Assembly: GCF_039852015.1 (NCBI RefSeq)
Contig: NZ_CP156627.1
Location: 248,001-312,000, forward strand
Reading direction: 5' to 3'
Source: Robbsia sp. KACC 23696
GTDB lineage: Bacteria; Pseudomonadota; Gammaproteobacteria; Burkholderiales; Burkholderiaceae
DNA: 64,000 bases
Part shown: positions 34,434 through 42,586 of the stretch, in pieces
Layout of the letters: each line of letters starts with the position of its first letter
Position numbering within the stretch: the stretch's first letter is position 1
The notes under the pieces: model-generated
What the model was told of the DNA's origin: nothing
Databases searched by the model: none
What the model saw: the letters and a program-made list of their open reading frames with translations, nothing else
Translations under genes and position numbers: made by a program

Positions 34434-35210
34434 ATGCCTACCGTTTTAATCACCGGATGTTCCTCGGGCTTCGGCCTCGAGATTGCGCGTCATTTCCTCG
34501 CGCAGGAATGGCACGTCGTCGCCACCATGCGAACGCCGCGCGACGATGTGCTGCCGAAGTCAGACCGACTTCGCATTCTCCCGCTGGATGTCACCGACGC
34601 CGACAGCATTCGTCAGGCCGTCGCAGACGCTGGGCCGCTTGATGCACTGGTCAACAATGCCGGCGTGGGGGCCGGCTCGCCGTCCGAATTGACACCGATG
34701 GCAACGATTCGCGATATTTTCGAGACGAATACCTTCGGCACGATCGCGATGATGCAAGCGGTGTTGCCGCAGTTTCGGCAACGTCGATCCGGCGTCGTCG
34801 TCAATGTGACATCGAGCATCACCTATAAGGCCACTCCCTTTGCGGCCAGTTATCGGGCCAGCAAGGCAGCCGTTAACGCTTTCACGGAAGCCGCGGCGTT
34901 GGAAGTCGCCTCATTCGGGATCCGCATGCATATCGTCTTGCCGGGCCGCGCGCCCGAGACGCGCTTCCTCGACAATGGCAAAAATCGGATCCAGGGGATG
35001 GATGACGCGGCGTATGGGCCCTTGATTCAACAGATCTTCGACACGCTCCTGAACAGGACGGGACCGGTAACCTACTCGCGGGATGTGGCCGAGGCGGTAT
35101 GGCAGGCCATCACCGAGCCGGCGACGCCCTTGCACATTCCCGCGGGTCTCGACGCCAAAGAATCGTCGCGCGAGGCGCATCTCGGTGGCGACGCGGCGAC
35201 GACGCGCTAA
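34434..35210 (+). CDS. Short-chain dehydrogenase/reductase
   Basis: This 258-residue classical SDR has the cofactor motif TGCSSGFG at residues 7-14, NNAG at 74-77, Ser127/Ser128 in the NVTSS strand, and catalytic Tyr140-Arg-Ala-Ser-Lys144. The motif spacing is standard. It uses NAD(P)H on an alcohol or ketone; the substrate is unknown. An Arg at residue 32 (TMRTP) after the second strand hints at NADP preference. It is divergent from the AraC-type regulator, which probably controls it. An AGG lies about eight bases before the ATG. Confidence 0.9.
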   Translation: MPTVLITGCSSGFGLEIARHFLAQEWHVVATMRTPRDDVLPKSDRLRILPLDVTDADSIRQAVADAGPLDALVNNAGVGAGSPSELTPMATIRDIFETNTFGTIAMMQAVLPQFRQRRSGVVVNVTSSITYKATPFAASYRASKAAVNAFTEAAALEVASFGIRMHIVLPGRAPETRFLDNGKNRIQGMDDAAYGPLIQQIFDTLLNRTGPVTYSRDVAEAVWQAITEPATPLHIPAGLDAKESSREAHLGGDAATTR

Positions 35211-35221
35211 GCCAGTATCGA

Positions 35222-35254
35222 AACGCGCGACGCAGACGGCGTGCATCGCGCGTT
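35222..35254. terminator. Hairpin between the convergent SDR and lactonase genes
   Basis: AACGCGCGA (35222-35230) and TCGCGCGTT (35246-35254) are perfect arms around a 15-base loop between convergent genes. There is no clear T tract. Termination is inferred from position. Confidence 0.4.
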
Positions 35255-35271
35255 CAAGCGCCGCAAACAGG

Positions 35272-36570
35272 CTAGTGCGCCGGCAGGAATTTAAAGAATA
35301 CCGGTGAGCCGATATCCATGCGCATCGTCGTCGGCGTCAGCTTTCCGGTCTCCGGATCTCGTCTATACCAAAATGCGTCGTCGCTGTCCTGATTGCCGAC
35401 GATCATCCAGCGGCCCGACGGGTCGATGGCAAATTCACGCGGGATCTTGCCTTGCGAAGACACCCGGTCGACTAAAGTCAACGTACCCGATTGCCGATTC
35501 ACCGCATAGATCACGATCTGATTGACGTCGCCGCGATTCGTCGTATAGAGGAAGCGACCATCGTCGGACAAGTGGATGGCGCCCCCGCCGATCGCGCCCT
35601 TGAACCCAGGTGCCGTCATCGGCACCACTTGAACTTGCTTCAATGCGCCGTCGTTGTAATCGAAAACGGTCACTGCAGCATTCAGCTCGGTCGTCAGATA
35701 GGCATGGCGTTGCGCGGCATCGAAGACCAGGTGTCGCGGACCGGAGCCGGCTGGAATCGCGATATAGCCGTTGCCCGTCGGCCGCAGCGGCCCCATCCCA
35801 TTATCGCCCGGGGCGTCGGATTGCCGCTGCGGCTGGTACGCGTATTGATAAACCTTGTCGACCCCCAGGTCCGATGCGAACAGGTAGCGGCCGTCCGGCG
35901 AGAACACCGTCGAGTGCACGTGCGAGCTATCCTGACGGCCCGTCACAGGACCCCTTCCCTCATGATGGATATTGATCGCAGCGGGGCCAACGCTACCGTC
36001 CGCGGCAATCGGGAAAACCGATAAACTGCCACCGGGATCCGCCGCCACCGAGTAATTGGCGGTAGCGATATAGCGCCCATCTGGCGCAAGGGCCAGATAA
36101 GTCGGATCGTTCCCTTCGGACGACACCTGATTCTTGAATTGCAAGCTGCCGCTGGCCGCATCGAAGTCGTAGGCGGCAATGAATCCGCCTTTGCTCCCCG
36201 GCTTCGCATCGCCCGGAATCTCACTGACCGTGTAGACATGACGTCGATCGTTACTCACTGCCAGATACGACGGATTCACCGCATCGGTGACGCTCAATAA
36301 TGCGGTGTTCCCGGTTGCCGTATCAAAGCGATAAACATAGATGCCTTTGCTTTTCGTATTGGTCGTCGTATAGGTGCCCACCAGCATATCGAACGTCCCT
36401 GCGGCAGCGCCGGCAACAGCGTTGGGCACGTCGGCACCTTGCGCGAAGGCAGTCGTGCCGGACAGCATCGCGATCAAGCCGAGCGCCAATGCGCTTCGAC
36501 GCAAGGGATGCAATGGGGTCGACGCGATGGCGACACCGTTTCTTTCGGTCATGCGGATAGGCGATTTCAT
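35272..36570 (-). CDS. Secreted lactonase-type seven-bladed propeller protein
   Basis: This protein of about 432 residues has a signal peptide (ALALGLIAMLSGTTAFAQG). It then has the blade repeats of the 6-phosphogluconolactonase (YbhE) family: VGTYTTTNTKSKGIYVYRFDTATG, NPSYLAVSNDRRHVYTVSE, DPTYLALAPDGRYIATANY, VHSTVFSPDGRYLFASDLG, GPRHLVFDAAQRHAYLTTEL and IPREFAIDPSGRWMIVGNQDSD. The export signal argues against the cytoplasmic pentose-phosphate enzyme; exported members have unknown substrates. The ATG at 36570 gives a normal signal peptide; the longer frame to 36705 does not. It stands alone. Confidence 0.82.
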   Translation of the reverse strand: MKSPIRMTERNGVAIASTPLHPLRRSALALGLIAMLSGTTAFAQGADVPNAVAGAAAGTFDMLVGTYTTTNTKSKGIYVYRFDTATGNTALLSVTDAVNPSYLAVSNDRRHVYTVSEIPGDAKPGSKGGFIAAYDFDAASGSLQFKNQVSSEGNDPTYLALAPDGRYIATANYSVAADPGGSLSVFPIAADGSVGPAAINIHHEGRGPVTGRQDSSHVHSTVFSPDGRYLFASDLGVDKVYQYAYQPQRQSDAPGDNGMGPLRPTGNGYIAIPAGSGPRHLVFDAAQRHAYLTTELNAAVTVFDYNDGALKQVQVVPMTAPGFKGAIGGGAIHLSDDGRFLYTTNRGDVNQIVIYAVNRQSGTLTLVDRVSSQGKIPREFAIDPSGRWMIVGNQDSDDAFWYRRDPETGKLTPTTMRMDIGSPVFFKFLPAH

Positions 36571-36729
36571 AGCGTCTTCTTTGGAGTCGATCTTTCTCGA
36601 TGGCGCGGCAGCTTCCGGGCTTACCCTGATGCCATCCGTGAACATGCTCGATAAAGCATACCTCGACCGTGGAAATGACGTTGCGCGTGACCGACGCGAA
36701 TCCATGCGCCGCCTAGTAAGGGAAAGACC

Positions 36730-37799
36730 TCAGACACGCGCCGGCAAGGCGCTAAGCTCGCGCTGCGCGCTGATCTGCTTCACCGATTGCGCCGCGAAGA
36801 CATACGACAATCCATTCGTGCGTTGCGAAGCATTCGTCTCGTACGAGTACAACGCATGGCTTCGCCAACTTTTTGGCGCCTGCAACAAGGCCCCGATCTT
36901 GCCGCGGATGCGTAGCATTTCCTGTCGTTCCGCGTCGCTCGGCGCCTGTGCGGCACGCTCCATCAGGCGCAAGGCGCCACGGTAGGCATTGATCTCGGCT
37001 GCCGCCTCTGGCGTCATACGTTGCCGCTCCCCGTGAAATTGATTCCCTCGCGTCGCATTCAGCTTGACCTTGGTTTGATACAGCTTCAACGCCGCGGCAT
37101 CGCCGCCCAGCGCCTTTACCCATTGCGCCGTGTGCTTGTCGAGGTACTTCAGGTATTTTTTATCTTGGTGAACTCGGTGTCGCGAAACGTTCTTTCTGGC
37201 ACGATCTGCCCATCGACTTCGTAGAGCCGTAACGTCGAACCGGTCCCGGTTTGCATCAAGGTCGTACCGACGCCCACCACGGGTGCACTTGAAAACGAAA
37301 TCGAATTGAACGGCCCTTGACTTCCGATCGGGACCGGCAAGGGGCTGGCCACCAATGTCGCGCTGCCATTCACCGCCGCGCGGAAACTACGGCTTATTTT
37401 ATCGACGGTGCGCGACCCGCTTTTATCCTCGGCGTGCACTTTCGAGAAACCGACGACCGCTTCCGCGGAAACCAGCGGTCCGAATTTCACGTTCGCAGGC
37501 GTGACATACCGTGCGCCGCCGGATGCCGATAAAGCGCCATAATTCGTTCGAGAATGGTTATCGACCCAGCCGATGGACAGGTCGGGATCGGCCGTGTGGT
37601 CGAAGGGGGTGCGAATGACCAGGCCGCGCGGACTGCCCGAATCACACCCGGCCAGCGCCGACCCATAGCCGCTCGCCAGCACTTTGCCGCCCGCCAGCGA
37701 CCAGCCGATGAATGCGCCGACGCCGAGCTGCGCCGAGCGGCGATTGTCGGTGCCGATAAAAAGCTCGCCATGATGCGACGTCGAGCCCACCTCGATCAC
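36730..37799 (-). pseudogene. Unknown gene broken by a frameshift
   Basis: Two minus-strand frames belong to one gene. The upstream piece (37149-37799, GTG start, 216 residues) ends ...FRDTEFTKIKNT at a stop. Shifting one base at AAGATAAAAAATACC (near 37165) continues the reading as ...DKKYLKYLDKHTAQWVKALG into the 119-residue piece ending at 36730. A single missing base restores one protein of about 350 residues. The first part is Gly/Ser-rich and strand-like; the second is helical and charged. I recognise no domain. The GTG start has GAGGCGG upstream, but the N-terminus may also be incomplete. It could be a true pseudogene or a sequencing error. Confidence 0.6.
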
Positions 37800-37857
37800 C
37801 GCATGCCGCCTCTTTACGCGGCGCCTGCGATGTTTTCGATATTTCTCAGAATTGCGC

Positions 37858-37886
37858 TTGACAGTCTATCTATGAGTAGATAAAGT
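37858..37886 (+). promoter_or_regulatory. Promoter and operator of the TetR gene
   Basis: A perfect -35 TTGACA (37858-37863) is followed after 17 bases by TAAAGT (37881-37886), a 4/6 match to the -10. The inverted repeat TATCTA (37867-37872) N4 TAGATA (37877-37882) fills the spacer. The ATG at 37894 lies about where transcription would start, so the message may have almost no leader. The site suggests autorepression. Confidence 0.68.
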
Positions 37887-37893
37887 TAGACAC

Positions 37894-38460
37894 ATGAACA
37901 CGACATCACCCGTCCGCGACCAGATTCTCCAGCATGCGATCACGCTGATCATGCTGAAGGGCTATAACGCCTTCAGCTATCGCGACTTATCGACGCTGGT
38001 GGGCGTGAAGACATCGAGCATCCACTACTACTTCCCGGCGAAGGACGACTTGGTGCTCGAAGCGGTGCATGAATATAGTCGCGATACGCTGGGCGCGGTA
38101 CAGGCCATCGATAGCGACTTGCCGGCGGACGTCAAGCTGGCGAGCTATACGAAGTTGTTCGGCAAGATTCTCGGTAACGGCGATCAGATCTGCCTATGCG
38201 GCATGTTGGCGGCCGATATCGAAACATTGCCGCCCGAGATCCGAGCAGCCGTTCAGGCTTTCTTCAAATCGAACGAAGCTTGGCTGGCGAAGGTGCTGGC
38301 ACAAGGGGCGAAGGAGAAATCCCTGATCGTCAACGGCAAGCCGGAGGCCGCTGCGCGCTCCCTTTACGCCGCCTATCAAGGCAGCGTATTAGCCAGCCGC
38401 CTGTTTCAGACGAAGACGCGACTGGGAGACGTGGAAGCGTCGGTGAAAGCGCCGCGCTGA
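37894..38460 (+). CDS. TetR-family regulator of the adjacent esterase
   Basis: This 188-residue protein has the TetR helix-turn-helix: RDQILQHAITLIMLKGYNAFSYRDLSTLVGVKTSSIHYYFPAKDDLV. The C-terminal domain (LCGMLAADIETLPPEIRAAVQAFF...AAYQGSVLASRL) resembles the YxaF/LmrA type. The same TATCTA-N4-TAGATA repeat lies in its own promoter and twice ahead of the downstream esterase gene, so it very probably represses both. No ribosome site precedes the ATG. It has the same direction as the esterase, 194 bases before it. Confidence 0.88.
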   Translation: MNTTSPVRDQILQHAITLIMLKGYNAFSYRDLSTLVGVKTSSIHYYFPAKDDLVLEAVHEYSRDTLGAVQAIDSDLPADVKLASYTKLFGKILGNGDQICLCGMLAADIETLPPEIRAAVQAFFKSNEAWLAKVLAQGAKEKSLIVNGKPEAAARSLYAAYQGSVLASRLFQTKTRLGDVEASVKAPR

Positions 38461-38522
38461 ACACGTGAACATGGGTGCCGACGTCCAGCATGGCGGGCGC
38501 GGCATAACAGAACTTTTTTTTA

Positions 38523-38558
38523 CCGCATTGTCTATCTATACATAGATAGACAATGCGG
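38523..38558. promoter_or_regulatory. 36-base palindrome with TetR-type operator core
   Basis: CCGCATTGTCTATCTAT (38523-38539) and its exact reverse complement (38542-38558) are separated by two bases. The centre contains TATCTA (38533-38538) N4 TAGATA (38543-38548), the same repeat as in the TetR promoter. A T8 tract lies just before it, on the wrong side for a plus-strand terminator. I read it as the main operator for the esterase gene; in RNA it would also form a strong hairpin. Confidence 0.65.
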
Positions 38559-38597
38559 AGCAGGAAAGGACGACGCGCCTTACGGCGTCCGATTATC

Positions 38598-38613
38598 TAT
38601 CTAGTAGTAGATT
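38598..38613. promoter_or_regulatory. Third operator copy ahead of the esterase
   Basis: TATCTA (38598-38603) N4 (GTAG) TAGATT (38608-38613) matches the other two sites with one base changed. It lies 65 bases after the centre-matched copy in the palindrome and about 40 bases before the esterase ATG. Confidence 0.6.
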
Positions 38614-38654
38614 TACAAACCGAAACATCAACCTTATCGAAGGAGCCGTACATC

Positions 38655-39707
38655 ATGAAAAACGTCAAAACCCTCTCCGTCATCGCACTCCTGCTCGCCA
38701 ACGCCGCAATCGTCGGTACGGCGAATGCCGCGGCCGCCTACCCCGTCGTACGACCGGAGCAGGCGAACACGGATCGTGCCGTTACGGAACTGTTGCACGC
38801 GCTGAACAGCAGTAAGGGACCGGCCATCAACACCTTGTCGCCGGAAAAGGCACGGCAGGTGTTGATCGATGCGCAGAACAGCGTCAAGGTGGATATGTCC
38901 GGCATCGACGTATCGACGAAGACCATCGAGCAAGACGGCATCAGCGTGCCGTTAACGATCGTACGGCCGCAAGGCGTCAGTGGCACCTTGCCGGTATTCA
39001 TGTTCTTCCACGGTGGCGGCTGGATACTGGGCGATTATCAAACGCATGCGCGTCTGGTGCGCGATCTCGTCGTGCAATCCGGCGCCGTGGCCGTGTTCGT
39101 GAACTACACGCCGTCGCCGGAAGCCCGTTATCCGGTGGCGATCAATCAGGCGTATGCCGCAACGCAATGGGTTGCCGCCCATGGCCAGGAGATCGGTGTC
39201 GACGGAAATCGCTTGGCGGTCGTCGGCAATAGTGTCGGCGGCAATATGGCCGCGGTGGTGAGCTTGATGGCGAAGGACAAGCAAGGGCCGACGATTCGCT
39301 TCCAGGGCTTGATGTGGCCGGTGACGGACAGCAACTTCAAGGACGGTTCCTATTCGCGCTACCCGAATGGGTATTTCCTGTCGCGCGACATGATGAAGTG
39401 GTTCTGGGATGCTTATACGAAGGATCCGGTGCAACGCAAGCAACGTTACGCGTCACCGTTGCAGGCATCCTCGGCAGCGTTGCAGGGCTTGCCGCCCGCG
39501 CTGATCCAGGTCGCGCAATACGACGTGCTGCGTGACGAAGGCGAAGCATACGGTCATAAGCTGGAAGCAGCCGGCAACGACGCGACAACGGTCCGTTACG
39601 ATGGCACGATCCACGACTTCGGTTTGCTGAATTTCCTCGCGAACGACCCGACCACGAAGACGGCGATCGCGCAGATGGCCGCGCAGTTGAAGGCGCGTCT
39701 GCAATAA
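38655..39707 (+). CDS. Exported alpha/beta-hydrolase (HSL-type esterase)
   Basis: This 350-residue protein has a signal peptide (TLSVIALLLANAAIVGTANAAA) and a hormone-sensitive-lipase-type hydrolase domain: the oxyanion motif HGGGW at residues 119-123, the nucleophile Ser193 in GNSVGG (usually GDSAGG), and a C-terminal YDVLRDEGE with Asp and TIHDF with the catalytic His. Members cleave short-chain esters; this one should act in the periplasm or outside. AAGGAG sits ahead of the ATG at 38655; the longer frame to 38553 would run through the operator. It is probably repressed by the TetR protein upstream. Confidence 0.9.
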   Translation: MKNVKTLSVIALLLANAAIVGTANAAAAYPVVRPEQANTDRAVTELLHALNSSKGPAINTLSPEKARQVLIDAQNSVKVDMSGIDVSTKTIEQDGISVPLTIVRPQGVSGTLPVFMFFHGGGWILGDYQTHARLVRDLVVQSGAVAVFVNYTPSPEARYPVAINQAYAATQWVAAHGQEIGVDGNRLAVVGNSVGGNMAAVVSLMAKDKQGPTIRFQGLMWPVTDSNFKDGSYSRYPNGYFLSRDMMKWFWDAYTKDPVQRKQRYASPLQASSAALQGLPPALIQVAQYDVLRDEGEAYGHKLEAAGNDATTVRYDGTIHDFGLLNFLANDPTTKTAIAQMAAQLKARLQ

Positions 39708-39841
39708 AGGCACGACGCTGGGCCGGGCGGTGTATTCCCCTCGCTTTACGCGATGGCATGACGACCGCCCCCCACTCCCGCCCTCCCGTCCTGCGGTTTT
39801 CCCTAGATTGACCCCGCCCGGCTTCCATCACATTATCGGAT

Positions 39842-39857
39842 CCGCAAACGTTTGCGG
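39842..39857. promoter_or_regulatory. LacI/RbsR-type operator
   Basis: CCGCAAACGTTTGCGG is a perfect 16-base palindrome with the central CG and GCAAACG arms usual for LacI-family operators. A half site CCGCAAACG recurs at 39887, 45 bases on. The LacI-type protein encoded at 43619 in the same operon is the likely ligand. Confidence 0.8.
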
Positions 39858-39939
39858 GCGCTGAATTCGCGCAAGTCGCCCCTTTTCCGCAAACGACCGG
39901 TCGTTAAAAAGACCTACCACGCATCGCGCGTATTTGTGC

Positions 39940-39966
39940 CCATCCGTCCGAATATCGGACGGATGG
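39940..39966 (+). promoter_or_regulatory. Perfect hairpin in the rbsB leader
   Basis: CCATCCGTCCG (39940-39950) and CGGACGGATGG (39956-39966) form an 11-base-pair stem around AATAT. No T tract follows. It lies 41 bases before the rbsB ATG, so it could stabilise the message, act as an attenuator, or be a DNA operator. Confidence 0.5.
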
Positions 39967-40007
39967 CGCGAACCGGTGCGTGCGTCACATCACAATATTG
40001 GAGACGC

Positions 40008-40979
40008 ATGATGAACCCGACTTTCCGCCGTCGTATCCTTGCTGCCGGCGTCGCCACGCTCGCCGCGGGCGCCTTGCTGCCGACCTTCGCGCATGCGCAA
40101 AGCGCGGCCGCGCCCCACGTACCGCGTGTGGCCCTGGTCATGAAATCGCTGGCGAACGAATTCTTCCTGACGATGGAAGATGGCGCAAAGGCGTATCAGA
40201 AAGCGCACCCGAAAGACTTCGAGTTGATTTCCAACGGCATCAAGAACGAGACCGACACTAGCGCGCAGATTCGTATCGTCGAGCAGATGATCGTTGCCAA
40301 GGTCGATGCGATCATCATCGCGCCGGCCGACTCCAAGGCGATGGTGCCGGTGCTGAAGAAAGCGGTGGATGCGGGCATCATCGTCGTCAATATCGACAAC
40401 CGGCTCGATCCGGACGTCGTCAGTTCAAAGGGCATCAAGATTCCGTTCGTCGGCCCCGACAACACGAAAGCCGCGAAGCTGGCAGGCGATTATTTAGCGA
40501 AGACGCTGAAAGCGGGCGATCAGGTCGGCATCGTCGAAGGCGTATCGACGACGACGAACGCCCAGCAACGTACCGCCGGCTTCAAGGCGGCGATGGATCA
40601 GGCGAACATCAAGGTCGTCTCCATTCAGTCCGGCGACTGGGAGATCGACAAGGGGAATGCCGTGTCGTCCGCGATGCTCAACGAGTATCCCGGCTTGAAA
40701 GCGCTGCTCGCCGGCAATGACAATATGGCGATCGGTGCAGTCTCCGCCATTCGTGCCGCCGGGCGCGCGGGCAAGGTCGCCGTGATCGGTTACGACAATA
40801 TCGCCGCGATCAAGCCGATGCTGAACGACGGCCGCGTGCTCGCGACGGTCGATCAGTTCGGCTCGAAACAAGCGGTATTCGGCATCGACACGGCGTTGAA
40901 AGCCATCCGCGAGCATACAAAGCAGAACGATCTGTCGTCGATCGTCGAGACGCCGGTCGTCCTGGTCACGAAGAAATGA
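40008..40979 (+). CDS. rbsB: Ribose ABC transporter, periplasmic binding protein
   Basis: This protein of about 323 residues has a signal peptide (RRRILAAGVATLAAGALLPTFAHAQ) and the fold of sugar-binding proteins of the ribose/galactose type: RVALVMKSLANEFFLTMEDGAKAYQ, DAIIIAPADSKAMVPVLKKA, GIIVVNIDNRLD, ALLAGNDNMAIGAVSAI and VIGYDNI. It captures ribose or a related sugar in the periplasm and hands it to RbsC. GGAG lies just before paired ATGs at 40008 and 40011. It is the first gene of the operon B-A-C-R-K-D; its stop overlaps the next start. Confidence 0.9.
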   Translation: MMNPTFRRRILAAGVATLAAGALLPTFAHAQSAAAPHVPRVALVMKSLANEFFLTMEDGAKAYQKAHPKDFELISNGIKNETDTSAQIRIVEQMIVAKVDAIIIAPADSKAMVPVLKKAVDAGIIVVNIDNRLDPDVVSSKGIKIPFVGPDNTKAAKLAGDYLAKTLKAGDQVGIVEGVSTTTNAQQRTAGFKAAMDQANIKVVSIQSGDWEIDKGNAVSSAMLNEYPGLKALLAGNDNMAIGAVSAIRAAGRAGKVAVIGYDNIAAIKPMLNDGRVLATVDQFGSKQAVFGIDTALKAIREHTKQNDLSSIVETPVVLVTKK

Positions 40980-42586
40980 CAGCCGACACAGGTGCCGCGA
41001 CGCTCACGCATGCGCGGGGCAAGGAGGTCCTGCGCGTCAGCGGTATCGTCAAAGTGTATGCGGCGCCGGTGTTGAGCGACATCGACCTTTCGCTCATCGG
41101 CGGCGAAGTGCTGGCGTTGACCGGAGAGAATGGCGCGGGCAAGAGTACGCTCTCGAAAATCATCGGCGGCCTCGAGTCCGCGACGCATGGCGCCATGACG
41201 TATTATGACGCGCCCTATGCGCCGTCCAGCCGACGCCAGGCGGAAGCGCTCGGCGTGCGGATGGTCATGCAGGAACTCAACCTGCTGCCCACGCTGACGA
41301 TTGCCGAGAACCTGTTTTTTAATCAGTTGCCGCGCGCCCGCGGCACCGGTTGGATCAATCGTAAAAAACTGCGTGCCGACGCCGTGCAGGCCATGGCACG
41401 GGTCGGGCTGGACACACTGGACCCCGATACGCCGGTAGCCGCATTAGGTATCGGCCATCAGCAAATGGTGGAGATCGCGCGCAATCTGATCGGCGAATGC
41501 CGCGTCTTGATTCTCGACGAACCTACCGCAATGCTGAGCGGCCGCGAAGTGGATCTGCTTTTCGAGCAGGTCGAGCGGCTCAAGCGCGACGGCGTGGCGA
41601 TCGTTTATATCTCGCACCGCCTGGAGGAAACCGCGCGCATCGCCGATCGTATCGCCGTTTTACGAGACGGCAACCTCGTCAGCGTCGGCCCTATTGCAGC
41701 TTATCCCACCGATCGTCTCGTGCAGTTGATGGTAGGCCGCGATATTGGCGACCGCATCGATCTGGGCGAGCGACGTATCGGCAAACCGCTGCTCCGCGTC
41801 AGCGGACTCAGCCGTGCCGACGTCGTGCGCGACGTTTCGTTCGAGGTCAAACAAGGCGAAATTTTTGGGATCAGCGGCTTGATCGGCTCGGGTCGTACCG
41901 AACTGCTCCGCTTGATCTTCGGCGCGGACCACAAGGATGCGGGCACCGTTGCGATCGGCGATCCACCCCGCCCGCGCGAGATTGCTTCGCCATCCCAGGC
42001 CGTACGACATGGCGTCGCCCTCATCACCGAGGATCGCAAGGGCGAGGGGCTGCTGCTCCCGCAACCGGTGTCGGCGAACCTGGCATTGGGAAATTTTCCG
42101 GCGGTGTCGCGCTTCGGCTTGATGGACGGCGGCAAGGAGCAAGCGTTGTCGATCAAACAAGTGGATGCGATGCGCATACGCTGTTCGAGTCCGCGCCAGC
42201 CTGTTGGGGAACTTTCCGGCGGCAATCAGCAAAAGGTCGTCATCGGGCGCTGGCTCGAACGTGACTGCGACGTACTGTTGTTCGACGAACCGACGCGCGG
42301 CATCGACGTCGGCGCCAAATTCGATATCTACGCGTTGCTAGGCGCACAGGCGCGCGCGCAAAAAGCGATTGTCGTGGTGTCGAGCGATATGCGCGAATTG
42401 ATGTTGATCTGCGACCGCATCGCGGTGATGTCCGCCGGCCGTCTGGTCCAGACCTTCGCGCGCGGCGAGTGGACACAAGATAATCTGCTGGCCGCCGCAT
42501 TTTCAGGATACGCAGCGCGCGACACGCTGGTTCATGCCGACACGAGCACGGCCTCGCACGATGCATTCAATGGAGACACACCATGA
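40976..42586 (+). CDS. rbsA: Ribose ABC transporter, ATP-binding protein
   Basis: This 536-residue protein has two fused ATPase domains, as in all sugar transporters of this class. The first has Walker A GENGAGKST at residues 50-58, signature LGIGHQQMVEIARNL and Walker B VLILDEPTAML. The second has a degenerate Walker A (ISGLIGSGRTELL), signature LSGGNQQKVVIGRW and LLFDEPTRGIDVG. It powers sugar import through RbsC. The ATG overlaps the rbsB stop by four bases (ATGA), showing translational coupling. Confidence 0.93.
   Translation: MTADTGAATLTHARGKEVLRVSGIVKVYAAPVLSDIDLSLIGGEVLALTGENGAGKSTLSKIIGGLESATHGAMTYYDAPYAPSSRRQAEALGVRMVMQELNLLPTLTIAENLFFNQLPRARGTGWINRKKLRADAVQAMARVGLDTLDPDTPVAALGIGHQQMVEIARNLIGECRVLILDEPTAMLSGREVDLLFEQVERLKRDGVAIVYISHRLEETARIADRIAVLRDGNLVSVGPIAAYPTDRLVQLMVGRDIGDRIDLGERRIGKPLLRVSGLSRADVVRDVSFEVKQGEIFGISGLIGSGRTELLRLIFGADHKDAGTVAIGDPPRPREIASPSQAVRHGVALITEDRKGEGLLLPQPVSANLALGNFPAVSRFGLMDGGKEQALSIKQVDAMRIRCSSPRQPVGELSGGNQQKVVIGRWLERDCDVLLFDEPTRGIDVGAKFDIYALLGAQARAQKAIVVVSSDMRELMLICDRIAVMSAGRLVQTFARGEWTQDNLLAAAFSGYAARDTLVHADTSTASHDAFNGDTP

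Larger units (their letters stand above)
39708..40007 (+). other. Control region of the ribose operon
   Basis: These 300 bases carry no gene. They contain the perfect LacI-type operator (39842-39857), a half copy of it (39887-39895), a perfect 14-base palindrome AACGACCGGTCGTT (39892-39905) overlapping that half copy, and an 11-base-pair hairpin (39940-39966) in the leader before rbsB. Confidence 0.7.

Noticed and set aside
38513-38558. Palindrome plus T8 as an intrinsic terminator
   Set aside because: The T tract precedes the stem on the plus strand and becomes an A tract after the stem on the minus strand, so neither direction gives a terminator.
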